Shown: positions 9,095 to 16,956 of the stretch, one piece after another
Numbering within the stretch: the stretch's first letter is position 1
How the letters are laid out: each line of letters starts with the position of its first letter
Assembly: GCA_949710005.1 (NCBI GenBank)
Contig: OX453273.1
Location: 8,556,746-8,620,745 of the forward strand
Reading direction: 5' to 3'
Length of the DNA: 64,000 nt
From: Ricordea florida
Lineage: Eukaryota > Cnidaria > Anthozoa > Corallimorpharia > Ricordeidae
Notes under the pieces: model-generated
The model's database searches: none
The model's input: the letters and a program-made list of their open reading frames with translations, nothing else
Told to the model about the DNA's origin: nothing
Position numbers and translations under genes: made by a program

Positions 9095-9721
9095 ATGGAA
9101 GAATTACGAGAAAAAATACCATTCCATTGTATTATAACCGGACCAACAAATTGTGGAAAGACAAAGTATCTCATTAATCAGTTAAGAGGGCCATTCCTAA
9201 AAATTTTTGATTACATTGTTCTAATATGCCCAACTTATTCTAAAAATAAAACTTATCATAATTTTGCTCGAGGAGATAAACATTTCTATGTATTGTCACC
9301 TGATGCTAGTAACATTGATGAGATTAATGAATTGTTAACTGATTGTCAAACTTTATTTTCTGGAACAAATACATTAATAATTTTAGATGATTGTGCTGTA
9401 TCTAATGATTTGAAGAAGCGATCAAACAAGTTTATAGATTTGGCATTCTCCGGAAGACATCACGGATTATCAGTTTGGGTTCTCACTCAGCAATTAACAT
9501 CTATAGCAAAACCATTCCGTGAAAATGTAGCCTGTGTTGTTACTTTCCATAACCCATCGCAAAAAGGCATGAAGATGTTTTTTGAAGATTATGGGGGTGA
9601 TTTGGATTATGAATCATGTAAAAAATTTGTGCAATTATTAAAAACTGAAAAATATTCTAGATTATGTTTATCTTTACGCCATCCATTTAATTGTTATTTG
9701 GAGATTCCGAACGGGGAATAG
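9095..9721 (+). CDS. A32-like (FtsK/HerA superfamily) genome-packaging ATPase of E1
   Basis: This 208-aa P-loop ATPase would pump DNA into capsids. Walker A is GPTNCGKT (residues 16-23), Walker B is TLIILDDC (93-100), and a downstream WVLTQQ (about 128-133) matches the conserved Thr-Gln sensor of vaccinia A32-type ATPases. Length fits the viral packaging family. It directly follows the capsid candidate, the usual arrangement in Polintons and virophages. In E2 only the first 73 or so residues survive, fused to another protein. Confidence 0.85.
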   Translation: MEELREKIPFHCIITGPTNCGKTKYLINQLRGPFLKIFDYIVLICPTYSKNKTYHNFARGDKHFYVLSPDASNIDEINELLTDCQTLFSGTNTLIILDDCAVSNDLKKRSNKFIDLAFSGRHHGLSVWVLTQQLTSIAKPFRENVACVVTFHNPSQKGMKMFFEDYGGDLDYESCKKFVQLLKTEKYSRLCLSLRHPFNCYLEIPNGE

Positions 9722-9755
9722 CGATTTAAAAATAGTAAATGTATCACCATAAAAG

Positions 9756-10325
9756 ATGACAGAAGTTGAAGATTATATAGAAGAAAAGACTGTAGGAAAG
9801 ACAGAGGTAAAAGATAATGATGATAATGAACTTGAAATAAAACAAGAATCACTAGCTATTCTCGCAGCTCTTGGAACCACAAAGGAATATTTAGGTGTTG
9901 ATATGAGTCTAGGTGATATAAAAAAATTATCAGTGAAAGATGTTGATAAATATTATAATCGATACCAGGCAGTATTGGGTAAGAAAATTAATAGTGGGTT
10001 AGTAGATTCATCTCTTCAATTAATTTCTAAAGTTATTTCTTACATGGTTCCTGTAGATGATATAGAAGCTCTTTGTAATGATTTGAAGAATGATGATTTA
10101 GTTAATCGTGAACTAACAAACATTGTAGGTCTATTAGCATTAAAAGCAGGAAGATTAGCAGCACTTGCTAGCGGACTATTCCAGGTTGCTAAGCATGTTA
10201 AAATAGGTAAAATACAAGAGGTTTCAAATAAAAATACCGACCGATTAAGGCAGGAATTAGATGATTCCAACAAAACTGAGCAGGATACTAAGCAAGCTGC
10301 TGATGGGTATGATACTGTTTACTAA
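9756..10325 (+). CDS. Conserved-looking 189-aa helical protein, function unknown
   Basis: I do not recognise the family. The acidic N-terminus (1-30) is followed by alpha-helical sequence with DVDKYYNRYQAVLG near 68-81 and a hydrophobic helix GLLALKAGRLAALASGLFQVA near 128-148 that could be membrane-associated. The C-terminus is charged. The gene starts 34 bases after the ATPase stop and runs in the same direction, so it is probably part of the virion-gene block. It is absent from E2, inside the deleted interval. Confidence 0.65.
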   Translation: MTEVEDYIEEKTVGKTEVKDNDDNELEIKQESLAILAALGTTKEYLGVDMSLGDIKKLSVKDVDKYYNRYQAVLGKKINSGLVDSSLQLISKVISYMVPVDDIEALCNDLKNDDLVNRELTNIVGLLALKAGRLAALASGLFQVAKHVKIGKIQEVSNKNTDRLRQELDDSNKTEQDTKQAADGYDTVY

Positions 10326-10331
10326 GCATGA

Positions 10332-10343
10332 TTTAAAGATTTC
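10332..10343 (+). promoter_or_regulatory. TTTAAAGATTTC box before the 146-aa gene
   Basis: It lies 20 bases before the ATG at 10364 and is followed by TTAATGATATGT and AAAAAATCATG. It shares this layout closely with 10814-10831 and 11943-11960. Confidence 0.55.
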
Positions 10344-10363
10344 TTAATGATATGTAAAAAATC

Positions 10364-10804
10364 ATGTCTGAAGAAGTTGTTGAACAAATTACTAGAGATC
10401 CACCAAAAGAGACCCTGCGGGCCGCGGAGCAAGAGCAAAAAACTGTAGGTAATTCTTCAAAAAAGAGGTATAAAGATCCTAAAAAGGTTGCTGCTGGTAA
10501 AAAATTAGCTGAATATAATAAAAAAGCAAAAGAAGCGTTAGCTAGGGAAATGAAACGTGAAAGGGAACAAGAGGAGGAAGCTAAAAATGAAGAAAAGATA
10601 AATGAAGAAGAAACCACAAAACCATGGATTCCAGAGCTATCTTTTACTACTGTATTATCCATTGTTGGAATAGGGTTTACTGCATTTGACATGTTTATGA
10701 GATATTATAAAAATAGAGAACCTACCCAACCACCTCAAACATCAAATATTTCTGTACCACAACCCGCCCAACCTCACCCAACTACAAAAATAGGAATGAT
10801 ATGA
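10364..10804 (+). CDS. 146-aa single-pass membrane protein, basic coiled N-terminus
   Basis: Unrecognised. Residues 20-85 are highly charged and helical (KKVAAGKKLAEYNKKAKEAL), likely coiled-coil. One membrane segment, FTTVLSIVGIGFTAFDMFM, lies near 92-110. A Pro-rich tail follows. With three neighbouring small hydrophobic ORFs it forms a membrane-protein cassette, possibly for an internal membrane or vertex of a particle (inference). The gene has its own promoter-like box. Confidence 0.65.
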   Translation: MSEEVVEQITRDPPKETLRAAEQEQKTVGNSSKKRYKDPKKVAAGKKLAEYNKKAKEALAREMKREREQEEEAKNEEKINEEETTKPWIPELSFTTVLSIVGIGFTAFDMFMRYYKNREPTQPPQTSNISVPQPAQPHPTTKIGMI

Positions 10805-10813
10805 GGAAAGTAG

Positions 10814-10831
10814 TTTAAAGATTTCTTACTG
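10814..10831 (+). promoter_or_regulatory. TTTAAAGATTTCTTACTG box before the 72-aa gene
   Basis: The same 18-base string occurs at 11943-11960 before the 330-aa gene. In both cases a GTAAAAAATCATG or AGTAAAAAATCATG context leads into the start codon 16 bases after the box. Confidence 0.6.
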
Positions 10832-10846
10832 ATGTAGTAAAAAATC

Positions 10847-11065
10847 ATGTCAAACGAAAACAAACTTGTGAAAACTGTTACTGATTCTGCCGTTATTATC
10901 GGATTAGCTGCTGGAGTTGGATATATAGCTAAAAAGGCTCTTAAAGAATCATTTATGAACGATCCCTCCTCAAGTATTACAAATTATGCAAAATGGGTAG
11001 TTGTATTAACAGGTAGTATGTATCTAAAAACATATTTAGAGGATCAAAAGATTTTACCAAATTAA
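10847..11065 (+). CDS. 72-aa small membrane protein
   Basis: Unrecognised. Two hydrophobic stretches, AVIIGLAAGVGYIA (15-28) and YAKWVVVLTGSMYL (46-59), give a probable hairpin with a short polar C-terminus ending QKILPN. It is preceded by a strong copy of the promoter-like box and followed after nine bases by the next ORF, so the two may share a transcript. Its retention as an open frame in an AT-rich context supports it being a real gene. Confidence 0.6.
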   Translation: MSNENKLVKTVTDSAVIIGLAAGVGYIAKKALKESFMNDPSSSITNYAKWVVVLTGSMYLKTYLEDQKILPN

Positions 11066-11074
11066 GTAAGAAAC

Positions 11075-11422
11075 ATGGCAACAATAGCAATGCTGGTTGG
11101 AGGAGCTATATTGAATGCGACAACATTTGTTGGCGGATCATATCTTGCAAAATATCTATCAGGAGATAAAACAGACACAGAAAAAATACGACACGATAAA
11201 GCAATGGAAAAATATCAAAAAGATTATGCTGAATATCAGGAAAAGAGACAGAATCTAATTGATTGGAAAGTACAACAAAAGGATGTAAAATATCAGGCAT
11301 CAAAAAATATTTCTAATACCGATGAAGCTTTGAAATTGTATAGTGAGACACATGAACCAAAATTCTCTGAAACTCTGAAAGAGCCCCGCTTTGCGGATTA
11401 TTATAGACCTAGTGTCAATTAA
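11075..11422 (+). CDS. 115-aa protein with N-terminal membrane segment
   Basis: Unrecognised. The hydrophobic N-terminus MATIAMLVGGAILNATTFVG could be a signal anchor. Residues 30-85 are charged and helical (DKAMEKYQKDYAEYQEKRQ), and the end is EPRFADYYRPS. The gene is nine bases after the 72-aa gene and four before a tiny ORF, so the three are probably co-expressed. The codons for the terminal EPRFAD use a GC-rich patch (CCCCGCTTTGCGG). Confidence 0.6.
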   Translation: MATIAMLVGGAILNATTFVGGSYLAKYLSGDKTDTEKIRHDKAMEKYQKDYAEYQEKRQNLIDWKVQQKDVKYQASKNISNTDEALKLYSETHEPKFSETLKEPRFADYYRPSVN

Positions 11423-11425
11423 AAG

Positions 11426-11494
11426 ATGGGAGAGATGGTATATGTAGGTGGTGGTATGTTAGCTTTAGGTTATATGGCTAGTAAATTTTTATAG
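11426..11494 (+). CDS. 22-aa hydrophobic micro-ORF
   Basis: It starts ATGGGAGAG three bases after the preceding stop and ends in TAG at 11492. The peptide has a Gly-rich core (VYVGGGMLALGYMASKFL) long enough for one short membrane helix. Tight spacing and the character of the neighbouring cassette suggest a genuine mini membrane protein, but a 22-codon frame can arise by chance. No homologue is visible in E2, where this interval is deleted. Confidence 0.35.
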   Translation: MGEMVYVGGGMLALGYMASKFL

Positions 11495-11548
11495 GTGATC
11501 TAATAGCATTTATTAGAAATAATTAAAATTATAAAACTTTGGTTTAAC

Positions 11549-11562
11549 GACTCTTGAGAGTC
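11549..11562. terminator. Short hairpin between convergent genes (E1)
   Basis: GACTCT-TG-AGAGTC forms a six-base-pair stem in the 86-base gap between the rightward cassette and the leftward 84-aa gene. A role in 3'-end formation is a guess from position. Confidence 0.3.
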
Positions 11563-11580
11563 CTATCCAACTTTTTATAA

Positions 11581-11835
11581 TTAAAGTATACATATTTTAT
11601 TAATTTCCTCGGCTAACATAATTAATGTTACAATTTTTTCTTTTTCTCCAAATTCATCAATAGTCTTAACTAAATTAAATAAAAATTTTAGTTTTTCTTG
11701 TCTTTCTTTATTATCTTCAGTTTCAACAGCTATATCATATAACAAACCAAATTTTTTTCTTTTTACCCCTTCTTCTTCATCAAAATCCTTAAGTATTGAT
11801 CTCCATAAAAGTCTTTTTGCTATATTTTCTTCCAT
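11581..11835 (-). CDS. 84-aa helical protein, function unknown
   Basis: Unrecognised. The protein is fully helical and charged, with no membrane segment: it starts MEENIAKRLLWRSILKDFDEEEG and ends in EEINKICIL. It is the only minus-strand gene inside the rightward block and is followed upstream (11836-11940) by AT-rich sequence containing a GTTATGTAAC site at 11888-11897 shared with the right end. A regulatory or early role is possible, as for the other minus-strand genes, but this is inference. Confidence 0.5.
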   Translation of the reverse strand: MEENIAKRLLWRSILKDFDEEEGVKRKKFGLLYDIAVETEDNKERQEKLKFLFNLVKTIDEFGEKEKIVTLIMLAEEINKICIL

Positions 11836-11942
11836 TTTAGTTTATTATTTTTTTTGTTTTTTAAATAATAATTTTCATTTTTTTTTTGTTATGTAACACT
11901 TTCTTGCATGCTTTTCACTTTTGCTACACTGCGTTCAGTTAG

Positions 11943-11960
11943 TTTAAAGATTTCTTACTG
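11943..11960 (+). promoter_or_regulatory. TTTAAAGATTTCTTACTG box before the 330-aa gene
   Basis: Identical over 18 bases to the box at 10814-10831 and placed at the same distance from the start codon (ATG at 11975). Confidence 0.6.
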
Positions 11961-11974
11961 TTGAGTAAAAAATC

Positions 11975-12967
11975 ATGGCAGAAGGAGGATATTTACCAGA
12001 AGATTTGGATCCAACCGGACTAAATGAATCAAAAGATGATGGTGATGGTGGTAACAACAATGATACAATTTATTTATCTCAAAAAACATCCACTTCCATT
12101 CCACCTTACCCTGATGATGAGGAGGAAGAAACTTCATTTGGCGGTGTTGAAGAAAAAAAGGGGTTGTTAGATGATTATGAAGATAATTTGAATTATGCTG
12201 AAAAAGAAATAAAAAGATACTATCCTAGAGCAAAATTTAATAGATTTATAACATTTCTCAAAGATATAGGAAAAGGAATAAAAGTTCCAGCTGTTAAATT
12301 GAACAGAGGAAAAGCTGCTGAATATGTTCTTTTGGATGGTGAATTAAAAAATTTTAAAACTAAATCTAAAAAATTTACTTCTACTGTATTAGAAAATGCA
12401 TTAGGTCCAAGAGCAGAAGAAATTTTAGAAGATAATAATCATGAGATCGATAAGATAAAAGAATTACAAAACAAAAAGAAGGAGGAGAAAAAATTCCTTG
12501 AGGATAAGCCGCTTAAGACTCCCGAGGAAAGTAACCGAATAGATACTTTAGAAAGAGAAATTGCTGAGGATGATGAAGAAATAGCAAACCGTGAGATAGA
12601 GTATGAGGGAATACAAAATAGAATGTCATTGCGTGACCGTGTGAAGGCTATCTTCAAAAAGTATGGTTTTACTGTCTTTGCAGTTATTAGTGCTGTTGGT
12701 GTAATCATTGGAGTTATAGTTTCTAATCTTTCTAAAGGTCTATCAACATTAGGCAAAGGTGTTGGAAATGGTTTGAAAGCTCTCGGTAAAAAACTTGGTG
12801 AAATATTACCAGGAATGGTTGGAGCTATCGTGAGCTTTCTTTTCAAAACAGCGGGTGAGGTTATTGGGTTTTTAGGTAAGAACGCTTGGTTATTGATAAT
12901 GGCTGTGGTTCTATATTTTGTGGACCAACTGAAAGGCGGAACACAGTTTAAAAAGAAGAGAAAGTAG
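11975..12967 (+). CDS. 330-aa protein with C-terminal amphipathic and membrane helices
   Basis: Unrecognised. Residues 1-70 are acidic and low-complexity. Residues 70-225 are charged and helical, with a long coiled-coil (about 145-205). Two hydrophobic regions follow: FAVISAVGVIIGVIVSNL (about 234-251) and a stretch from MVGAIVSFLFK to IMAVVLYFVDQL (about 283-321). Between them is the amphipathic repeat GLSTLGKGVGNGLKALGKKL. The tail is basic (KKKRK). The design recalls membrane-perturbing minor virion proteins, but this is an inference from composition only. It lies in the late-like block just before the 133-aa gene and is missing in E2. Confidence 0.6.
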   Translation: MAEGGYLPEDLDPTGLNESKDDGDGGNNNDTIYLSQKTSTSIPPYPDDEEEETSFGGVEEKKGLLDDYEDNLNYAEKEIKRYYPRAKFNRFITFLKDIGKGIKVPAVKLNRGKAAEYVLLDGELKNFKTKSKKFTSTVLENALGPRAEEILEDNNHEIDKIKELQNKKKEEKKFLEDKPLKTPEESNRIDTLEREIAEDDEEIANREIEYEGIQNRMSLRDRVKAIFKKYGFTVFAVISAVGVIIGVIVSNLSKGLSTLGKGVGNGLKALGKKLGEILPGMVGAIVSFLFKTAGEVIGFLGKNAWLLIMAVVLYFVDQLKGGTQFKKKRK

Positions 12968-12982
12968 ATCTAAAACAAAATA

Positions 12983-13384
12983 ATGAATGATCGATGTAAT
13001 GATGAAATAATAACTTTTTTATCCATCACAATGTTAACTACTGAAACAACAATTTATCTAGATCCATCATTATATAATGTAAAAGATATACAAATGCTAG
13101 ATTTTTCTGGTACTAATGCAACTTCTGAAAATCCTTTATACTTAATGTGTGATCTTATTGAACCAAAGTCTTCATATTACAATCGTATACATAGTGTTGA
13201 AAATGTGGAACTCAATCCCTCTCAACTACTAGCTGTTATTCCCTCCAAAAAGTATCCAAGTTTAAGAATTACACAAACCAAAAATCCAGTGAACCACTTT
13301 ACATTATGGATTCTAGATAAAAATGGAACAAAGTTAATTTCTAATACCGTGCGTATTCGTATCAATTTAAAGATATCATGTTGA
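12983..13384 (+). CDS. 133-aa shortened minor-capsid-like protein (E1)
   Basis: Homologous to the 211-aa E2 protein at 35431-36066. Both share an ETxIYLDP start, an LMCxxxxxKSSYxN middle and an NHFxLxILD end. E1 lacks about 75 internal residues: the frame jumps from IQMLDFSGT straight to the LYLMC block. The E2 start Met aligns with a Phe here (FLSITM), so E1 must use the upstream ATG at 12983, adding MNDRCNDEIIT. This copy is therefore probably defective or remodelled. Beta-rich pattern and location suggest a penton or minor capsid role (inference). Confidence 0.55.
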   Translation: MNDRCNDEIITFLSITMLTTETTIYLDPSLYNVKDIQMLDFSGTNATSENPLYLMCDLIEPKSSYYNRIHSVENVELNPSQLLAVIPSKKYPSLRITQTKNPVNHFTLWILDKNGTKLISNTVRIRINLKISC

Positions 13385-13399
13385 GTAGTAAAATATAAT

Positions 13400-14014
13400 A
13401 TGGATGACTACAATAGAATTTATCCTGGATTACCTAATAATTCAGACCCGAGTTCCTCATTTCAGTCGGTTAATTTCAGACTACAAAAATCAAGTGAAGT
13501 ATTACAAAATCTTGAGAAAGAAATTAAACATTATGAAGATGTAAGGAAAAAATACAATAGAGCAAGAGGGATATTTACAAAAATCAGTGTTTGTAGTGGA
13601 GTGTTTTCAGTTATTCTATCTGCAAGCGGGTTGGGAACTTCTCTTACTGGTTTTGGAGCCATTATTGGTGTTCCGTTGGGTGTTGTCGGTGGAATTTGTG
13701 GTGGAGTATCTGTTGGATTTGGTGCAGCATCAAAAAGACTTTCAAATAAAGTTAGTAAACACGAACAGACTGTTTCTATAGCGAAATCAAAATTAAACAC
13801 CATTAACGACTTGGTTTCAAAAGCTTTGAAAGATAATGTTATATCTGATCAAGAATTTTCTATAATTTTAGCAGAGTTGGAAAAGTTTCAAAAACTAAAA
13901 CTAGAAATACGACAAAAATTTAGGAGGGATACAGAAAAAAACTTAAACATGTCGCAGATAAGGAGAGAAGTTCGTGCAGATCTATTAAAAGAGTTAACCA
14001 CTCCCACACATTAA
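13400..14014 (+). CDS. 204-aa coiled-coil protein with central Gly-rich hydrophobic region
   Basis: Unrecognised. Residues 25-55 form a coiled-coil. Residues 60-112 are a long glycine-rich hydrophobic stretch (FGAIIGVPLGVVGGICGGVS) able to span a membrane twice. Residues 115-195 are again helical (KLNTINDLVSKALKDNVISD, then an EEFxxIL-like QEFSIIL segment). It starts 15 bases after the 133-aa gene. Its layout fits a membrane-remodelling or scaffold protein, but no function can be assigned. Confidence 0.6.
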   Translation: MDDYNRIYPGLPNNSDPSSSFQSVNFRLQKSSEVLQNLEKEIKHYEDVRKKYNRARGIFTKISVCSGVFSVILSASGLGTSLTGFGAIIGVPLGVVGGICGGVSVGFGAASKRLSNKVSKHEQTVSIAKSKLNTINDLVSKALKDNVISDQEFSIILAELEKFQKLKLEIRQKFRRDTEKNLNMSQIRREVRADLLKELTTPTH

Positions 14015-14092
14015 AAATTTCATATGAGAAAACTGATGTAGGATGTAATTGTTTTGCTGGTATTAGAAAAGAGGTTATCTAGTCTAAAGACT

Positions 14093-14100
14093 TTTCATCT
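14093..14100 (+). promoter_or_regulatory. TCTAAAGA box before the 530-aa gene
   Basis: It lies 18 bases before the ATG at 14119, in the 104-base gap after the 204-aa gene, with AT-rich sequence on its 3' side. Confidence 0.5.
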
Positions 14101-14118
14101 TATTCTAAAAGTAATAAA

Positions 14119-15711
14119 ATGACACTATGGGCGGATTTCAGAAAAACGTATCCAAAGGTTGACCTTGATAAATTTACATTTGTATCTGATCAGTATGGTG
14201 GTTACATTAAATGGAAAGTGAATGGTATAACGATAATGTCAAATGATGATCCTACTGGAAAAACCTGGACTGATGGTCTATCACCTAATTTGAAAAGATT
14301 GTTATGGAAAGATTTAGGCCTGAGTGAATCGAATAACTTGAGTTCATTCCCAAAGAGTTTAACCATGACTAACCAAAGCTATCCTATACCAGCTATTAAC
14401 TTTGATGACTTTACAACTGATGTAACAAAAATGCTAACCTCTCTAGATATATACGTTTCAAATACGAAGAAATTCACAGCAAAAATGAGAAACATATTTG
14501 TCAATCAAGTTGTTACTTTCAAATTTGGAAAGCAGAGTAGAAAATGGTTGAACGGGCCTGATATGAACTATTGGCCTCAACAACTTAACTTTGCAGTTTG
14601 GTGTGCAACATCTGGTTGTGGGATTAGTCCTTTTGAAAGTCTAAATTACCCTAAAGTAGTGAATAGCTTCATTAAGTTTCATATATATTTCACAATAAGA
14701 CGGATATTATATGAATTAAGCCTTCCCTTACCTGATGAGCAACCCTTTGTAATAAACAATAATCCATATAATAAAGTAGCATATCATCGATTGTGTGCAG
14801 AATTTAGCATATCAAAAAACTCAGACTTTAGATGGAAAGGTGGTAGAAACGGTGGATTGGGAGATATATTTCTTGATTATGGTGCAGGATATCATGGAAA
14901 AGGAGGGGGATATCAAAATGTACATATTATAAGGAATTATGATAAAGAAGCAGATCAATGGCCTGGTGAAGGTGGTAAATTTGCTGATGACGGTGGTAAG
15001 AAAGAAAATGGTAATCTTATCTCATTTATTCGTAATGATGACTTTGCCGATTTCAAATATGCTTGGTTTATTCCTACAAGTGGGCATGGTCTCACTAAAG
15101 CCGGACTTGGTAGATTGAATCGATCTGCTGAAGCTTTTGTTTACTGTATATTAGGAGCACAAGCCAACACTAGAAATTCGATTTATGGTAATGGTGGTGG
15201 AGCTATTGAAACACAACAAGAATTCTTATCTTTATTTGAAAGTAGTGTTTTAGAAGATGATATTTCTAATTCGATTAAAAATTATCAAAAATCTGTACAG
15301 GAAACGAAATTACGGCTTGATTTAGCTGTTGCACCGGGTATATGGTTGATGCCTAGTAATATGATAATCAACACTGAAAGTGTTGTTGGATATAATAACA
15401 AACTTATGAAAGCGACTAATGATATGAAATTTGGGGTAAATAATTCACTAAACACTGAATCAAAACCTGTTGGAATAAGTCATAACTTAGGATCTTCAAA
15501 GTTAAAGTTACCTCATTCAATAGTTGAGACAAATCCAAAACCAAAAATCCTCCCAACGCAAAATGAAAAGTCGACCAAAGGCCGAGACCCACTACGTGGA
15601 AAGTCGGACGCGACCACGCAACATGAAACCAATACACGAAGCGAGCATGAAGTGCGTATATTAACATTTATAATTATCAGCGGAGGGTTAGCGTGGTATC
15701 TATTTCGGTAA
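14119..15711 (+). CDS. 530-aa C-terminally anchored protein, probable virion surface or membrane protein
   Basis: Unrecognised. The N-terminal half has FAVWCATSGCGISPFESLN near 162-180 and FHIYFTIRRILYEL near 192-205. A Gly-rich central region (FRWKGGRNGGLGDIFLDYG, GYHGKGGGY) lies near 238-270. A variable hydrophilic stretch lies at about 455-510, and a single membrane anchor near the end is LTFIIISGGLAWYLF. In E2 the part from about residue 207 onward is retained and fused to the ATPase N-terminus, with a diverged hydrophilic stretch but an almost identical anchor. The tail-anchored architecture suggests a particle-membrane or vertex protein (inference). Confidence 0.6.
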   Translation: MTLWADFRKTYPKVDLDKFTFVSDQYGGYIKWKVNGITIMSNDDPTGKTWTDGLSPNLKRLLWKDLGLSESNNLSSFPKSLTMTNQSYPIPAINFDDFTTDVTKMLTSLDIYVSNTKKFTAKMRNIFVNQVVTFKFGKQSRKWLNGPDMNYWPQQLNFAVWCATSGCGISPFESLNYPKVVNSFIKFHIYFTIRRILYELSLPLPDEQPFVINNNPYNKVAYHRLCAEFSISKNSDFRWKGGRNGGLGDIFLDYGAGYHGKGGGYQNVHIIRNYDKEADQWPGEGGKFADDGGKKENGNLISFIRNDDFADFKYAWFIPTSGHGLTKAGLGRLNRSAEAFVYCILGAQANTRNSIYGNGGGAIETQQEFLSLFESSVLEDDISNSIKNYQKSVQETKLRLDLAVAPGIWLMPSNMIINTESVVGYNNKLMKATNDMKFGVNNSLNTESKPVGISHNLGSSKLKLPHSIVETNPKPKILPTQNEKSTKGRDPLRGKSDATTQHETNTRSEHEVRILTFIIISGGLAWYLFR

Positions 15712-15925
15712 ATTTCACGTGATTATCATTGTTTTTGGATTAGTGTTCACGTGTAGAATAGATTGCATACTTTTACGACATAGCAACAAGCAAAATGTAA
15801 AGTGGATTTGAAATCGAAAAGTAGATTTTATGTTTACTTTAAAAAGGTCGGTTTCTAACGTCGCTCAGGAATGTGATTACGTCAATGCAAATTTTGTTAT
15901 GTAACACTTGATTGCGTTATATAAC
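15712..15925. promoter_or_regulatory. Convergent intergenic region with paired GTTAyrTAAC palindromes (E1)
   Basis: Between the 530-aa (+) and 174-aa (-) genes. GTTATGTAAC (15896-15905) and GTTATATAAC (15916-15925) are separated by exactly ten bases, and the second abuts the 174-aa stop. E2 has the same pair, spacing and position relative to the relic stop codon (35385-35394, 35405-35414). The rest of the region shows nothing recognisable. Confidence 0.45.
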
Positions 15926-16450
15926 TTAATCTTCACCCCATAACTCTTTCAAAAACTTTAACTCCTCGATATCAACGCACCAATCTAAATATCTAGATGG
16001 CTTCCATGCTTCAAACATCAGATCATCATACAAGTCTTTGTAGAATTTCTTTTTATGTTCTAACTTATCACTATCTATGCTTATTCCAACCACTATTGAA
16101 TCAAAAATAATATAATTAAATTCTAACTCATGATCTTCTTCATAAAAATCTTCATTAAAATCTCTTAAACCCCCATAAGATAATATTTCTTTAAAATAAT
16201 TTTCATCAAACTCCAAACCTTTTTTAAGATCTAAAATAATTCTACCTCTATAAATTTTATCATTTTTTATAAAATAAATATTACAACAAAAAGCATATCC
16301 ATTTTCTTTAACAATAAATTCGCGATATTTTGATATCTTTTTTAACAAATCTTCATTTATTGAATCTATAAATTCCCGAATAAAAAAACCTCTTTCATTT
16401 AAAAACTTTAAAGAAAGTACCCTGTATTTTAATAAAAATTTATCTTCCAT
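15926..16450 (-). CDS. 174-aa protein, function unknown (E1)
   Basis: Unrecognised. Charged, mixed alpha/beta, with no membrane segment and no clear catalytic motif. Its C-terminus, AWKPSRYLDWCVDIEEL followed by LWGED, is preserved as a 27-codon relic in E2 (35310-35393), showing the gene was once present there at the same place. It starts after the box at 16467-16477, which matches the boxes of the two TIR-proximal genes, so it is probably controlled like the polymerase. Confidence 0.6.
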   Translation of the reverse strand: MEDKFLLKYRVLSLKFLNERGFFIREFIDSINEDLLKKISKYREFIVKENGYAFCCNIYFIKNDKIYRGRIILDLKKGLEFDENYFKEILSYGGLRDFNEDFYEEDHELEFNYIIFDSIVVGISIDSDKLEHKKKFYKDLYDDLMFEAWKPSRYLDWCVDIEELKFLKELWGED

Positions 16451-16466
16451 TTTAATAATTTATTTC

Positions 16467-16477
16467 AAATCTTTAGA
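16467..16477 (-). promoter_or_regulatory. TCTAAAGATTT box before the 174-aa gene
   Basis: On the minus strand this is TCTAAAGATTTGAAATAAAT, the same extended context found at the TIR-proximal genes, although this copy lies outside the TIR. The short gap 16478-16509 holds only AT-rich sequence. Confidence 0.55.
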
Positions 16478-16509
16478 TTATAATTTAAAATTATTTTTTT
16501 TATATAAAT

Positions 16510-16956
16510 TTATGGTCCACATTCTTTACAATGATTCCTACGTTTATTATGTTTGCACATACACATCCTACAATGCCATATTTGTTTTTCATGAATACAT
16601 ATATCATATCCTCCACACTCTTTACAAAACTTTTTCTCTTTATTGTGTTTGCATAATCTAGATCCACCGCAATCCTTACAGACATATTTATATTTTTTGT
16701 GTTCACATATTTGCGATCCCTCACAATACCTACAGTGATATTTATACCTTCCATGAATACAATTATATTTATTGGTTTTATTATTTTTATTTTCAGGTAA
16801 AAGTTTAGTTAGTGTACCGTCTATATCAAACAACACATCAATTAGTTCTGATTTACGCATTCGATACCATCCTTTAATACCTTGTTCGCGAGCAATTTGT
16901 TTCAGATTTTTCACATTTTGTTTTACATCCATTAGACTTTTAATACCTTGCTCCAT
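16510..16956 (-). CDS. 148-aa SAP-like plus zinc-knuckle repeat protein (E1)
   Basis: Residues 1-50 contain a SAP-like motif (LKQIAREQGIKGWYRMRKSE), analogous to the start of the polymerase. Residues 67-148 hold about five copies of an 18-residue unit of the type CKECGGxxICxHxKxK with spaced Cys/His ligands, likely binding zinc. The E2 counterpart has eleven units. The ATG and the promoter box lie in or at the right TIR, so expression should mirror the polymerase gene. Similar CxxCGGSQICEH repeats are familiar from giant viruses; function unknown, nucleic-acid binding plausible. Confidence 0.7.
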   Translation of the reverse strand: MEQGIKSLMDVKQNVKNLKQIAREQGIKGWYRMRKSELIDVLFDIDGTLTKLLPENKNNKTNKYNCIHGRYKYHCRYCEGSQICEHKKYKYVCKDCGGSRLCKHNKEKKFCKECGGYDICIHEKQIWHCRMCMCKHNKRRNHCKECGP

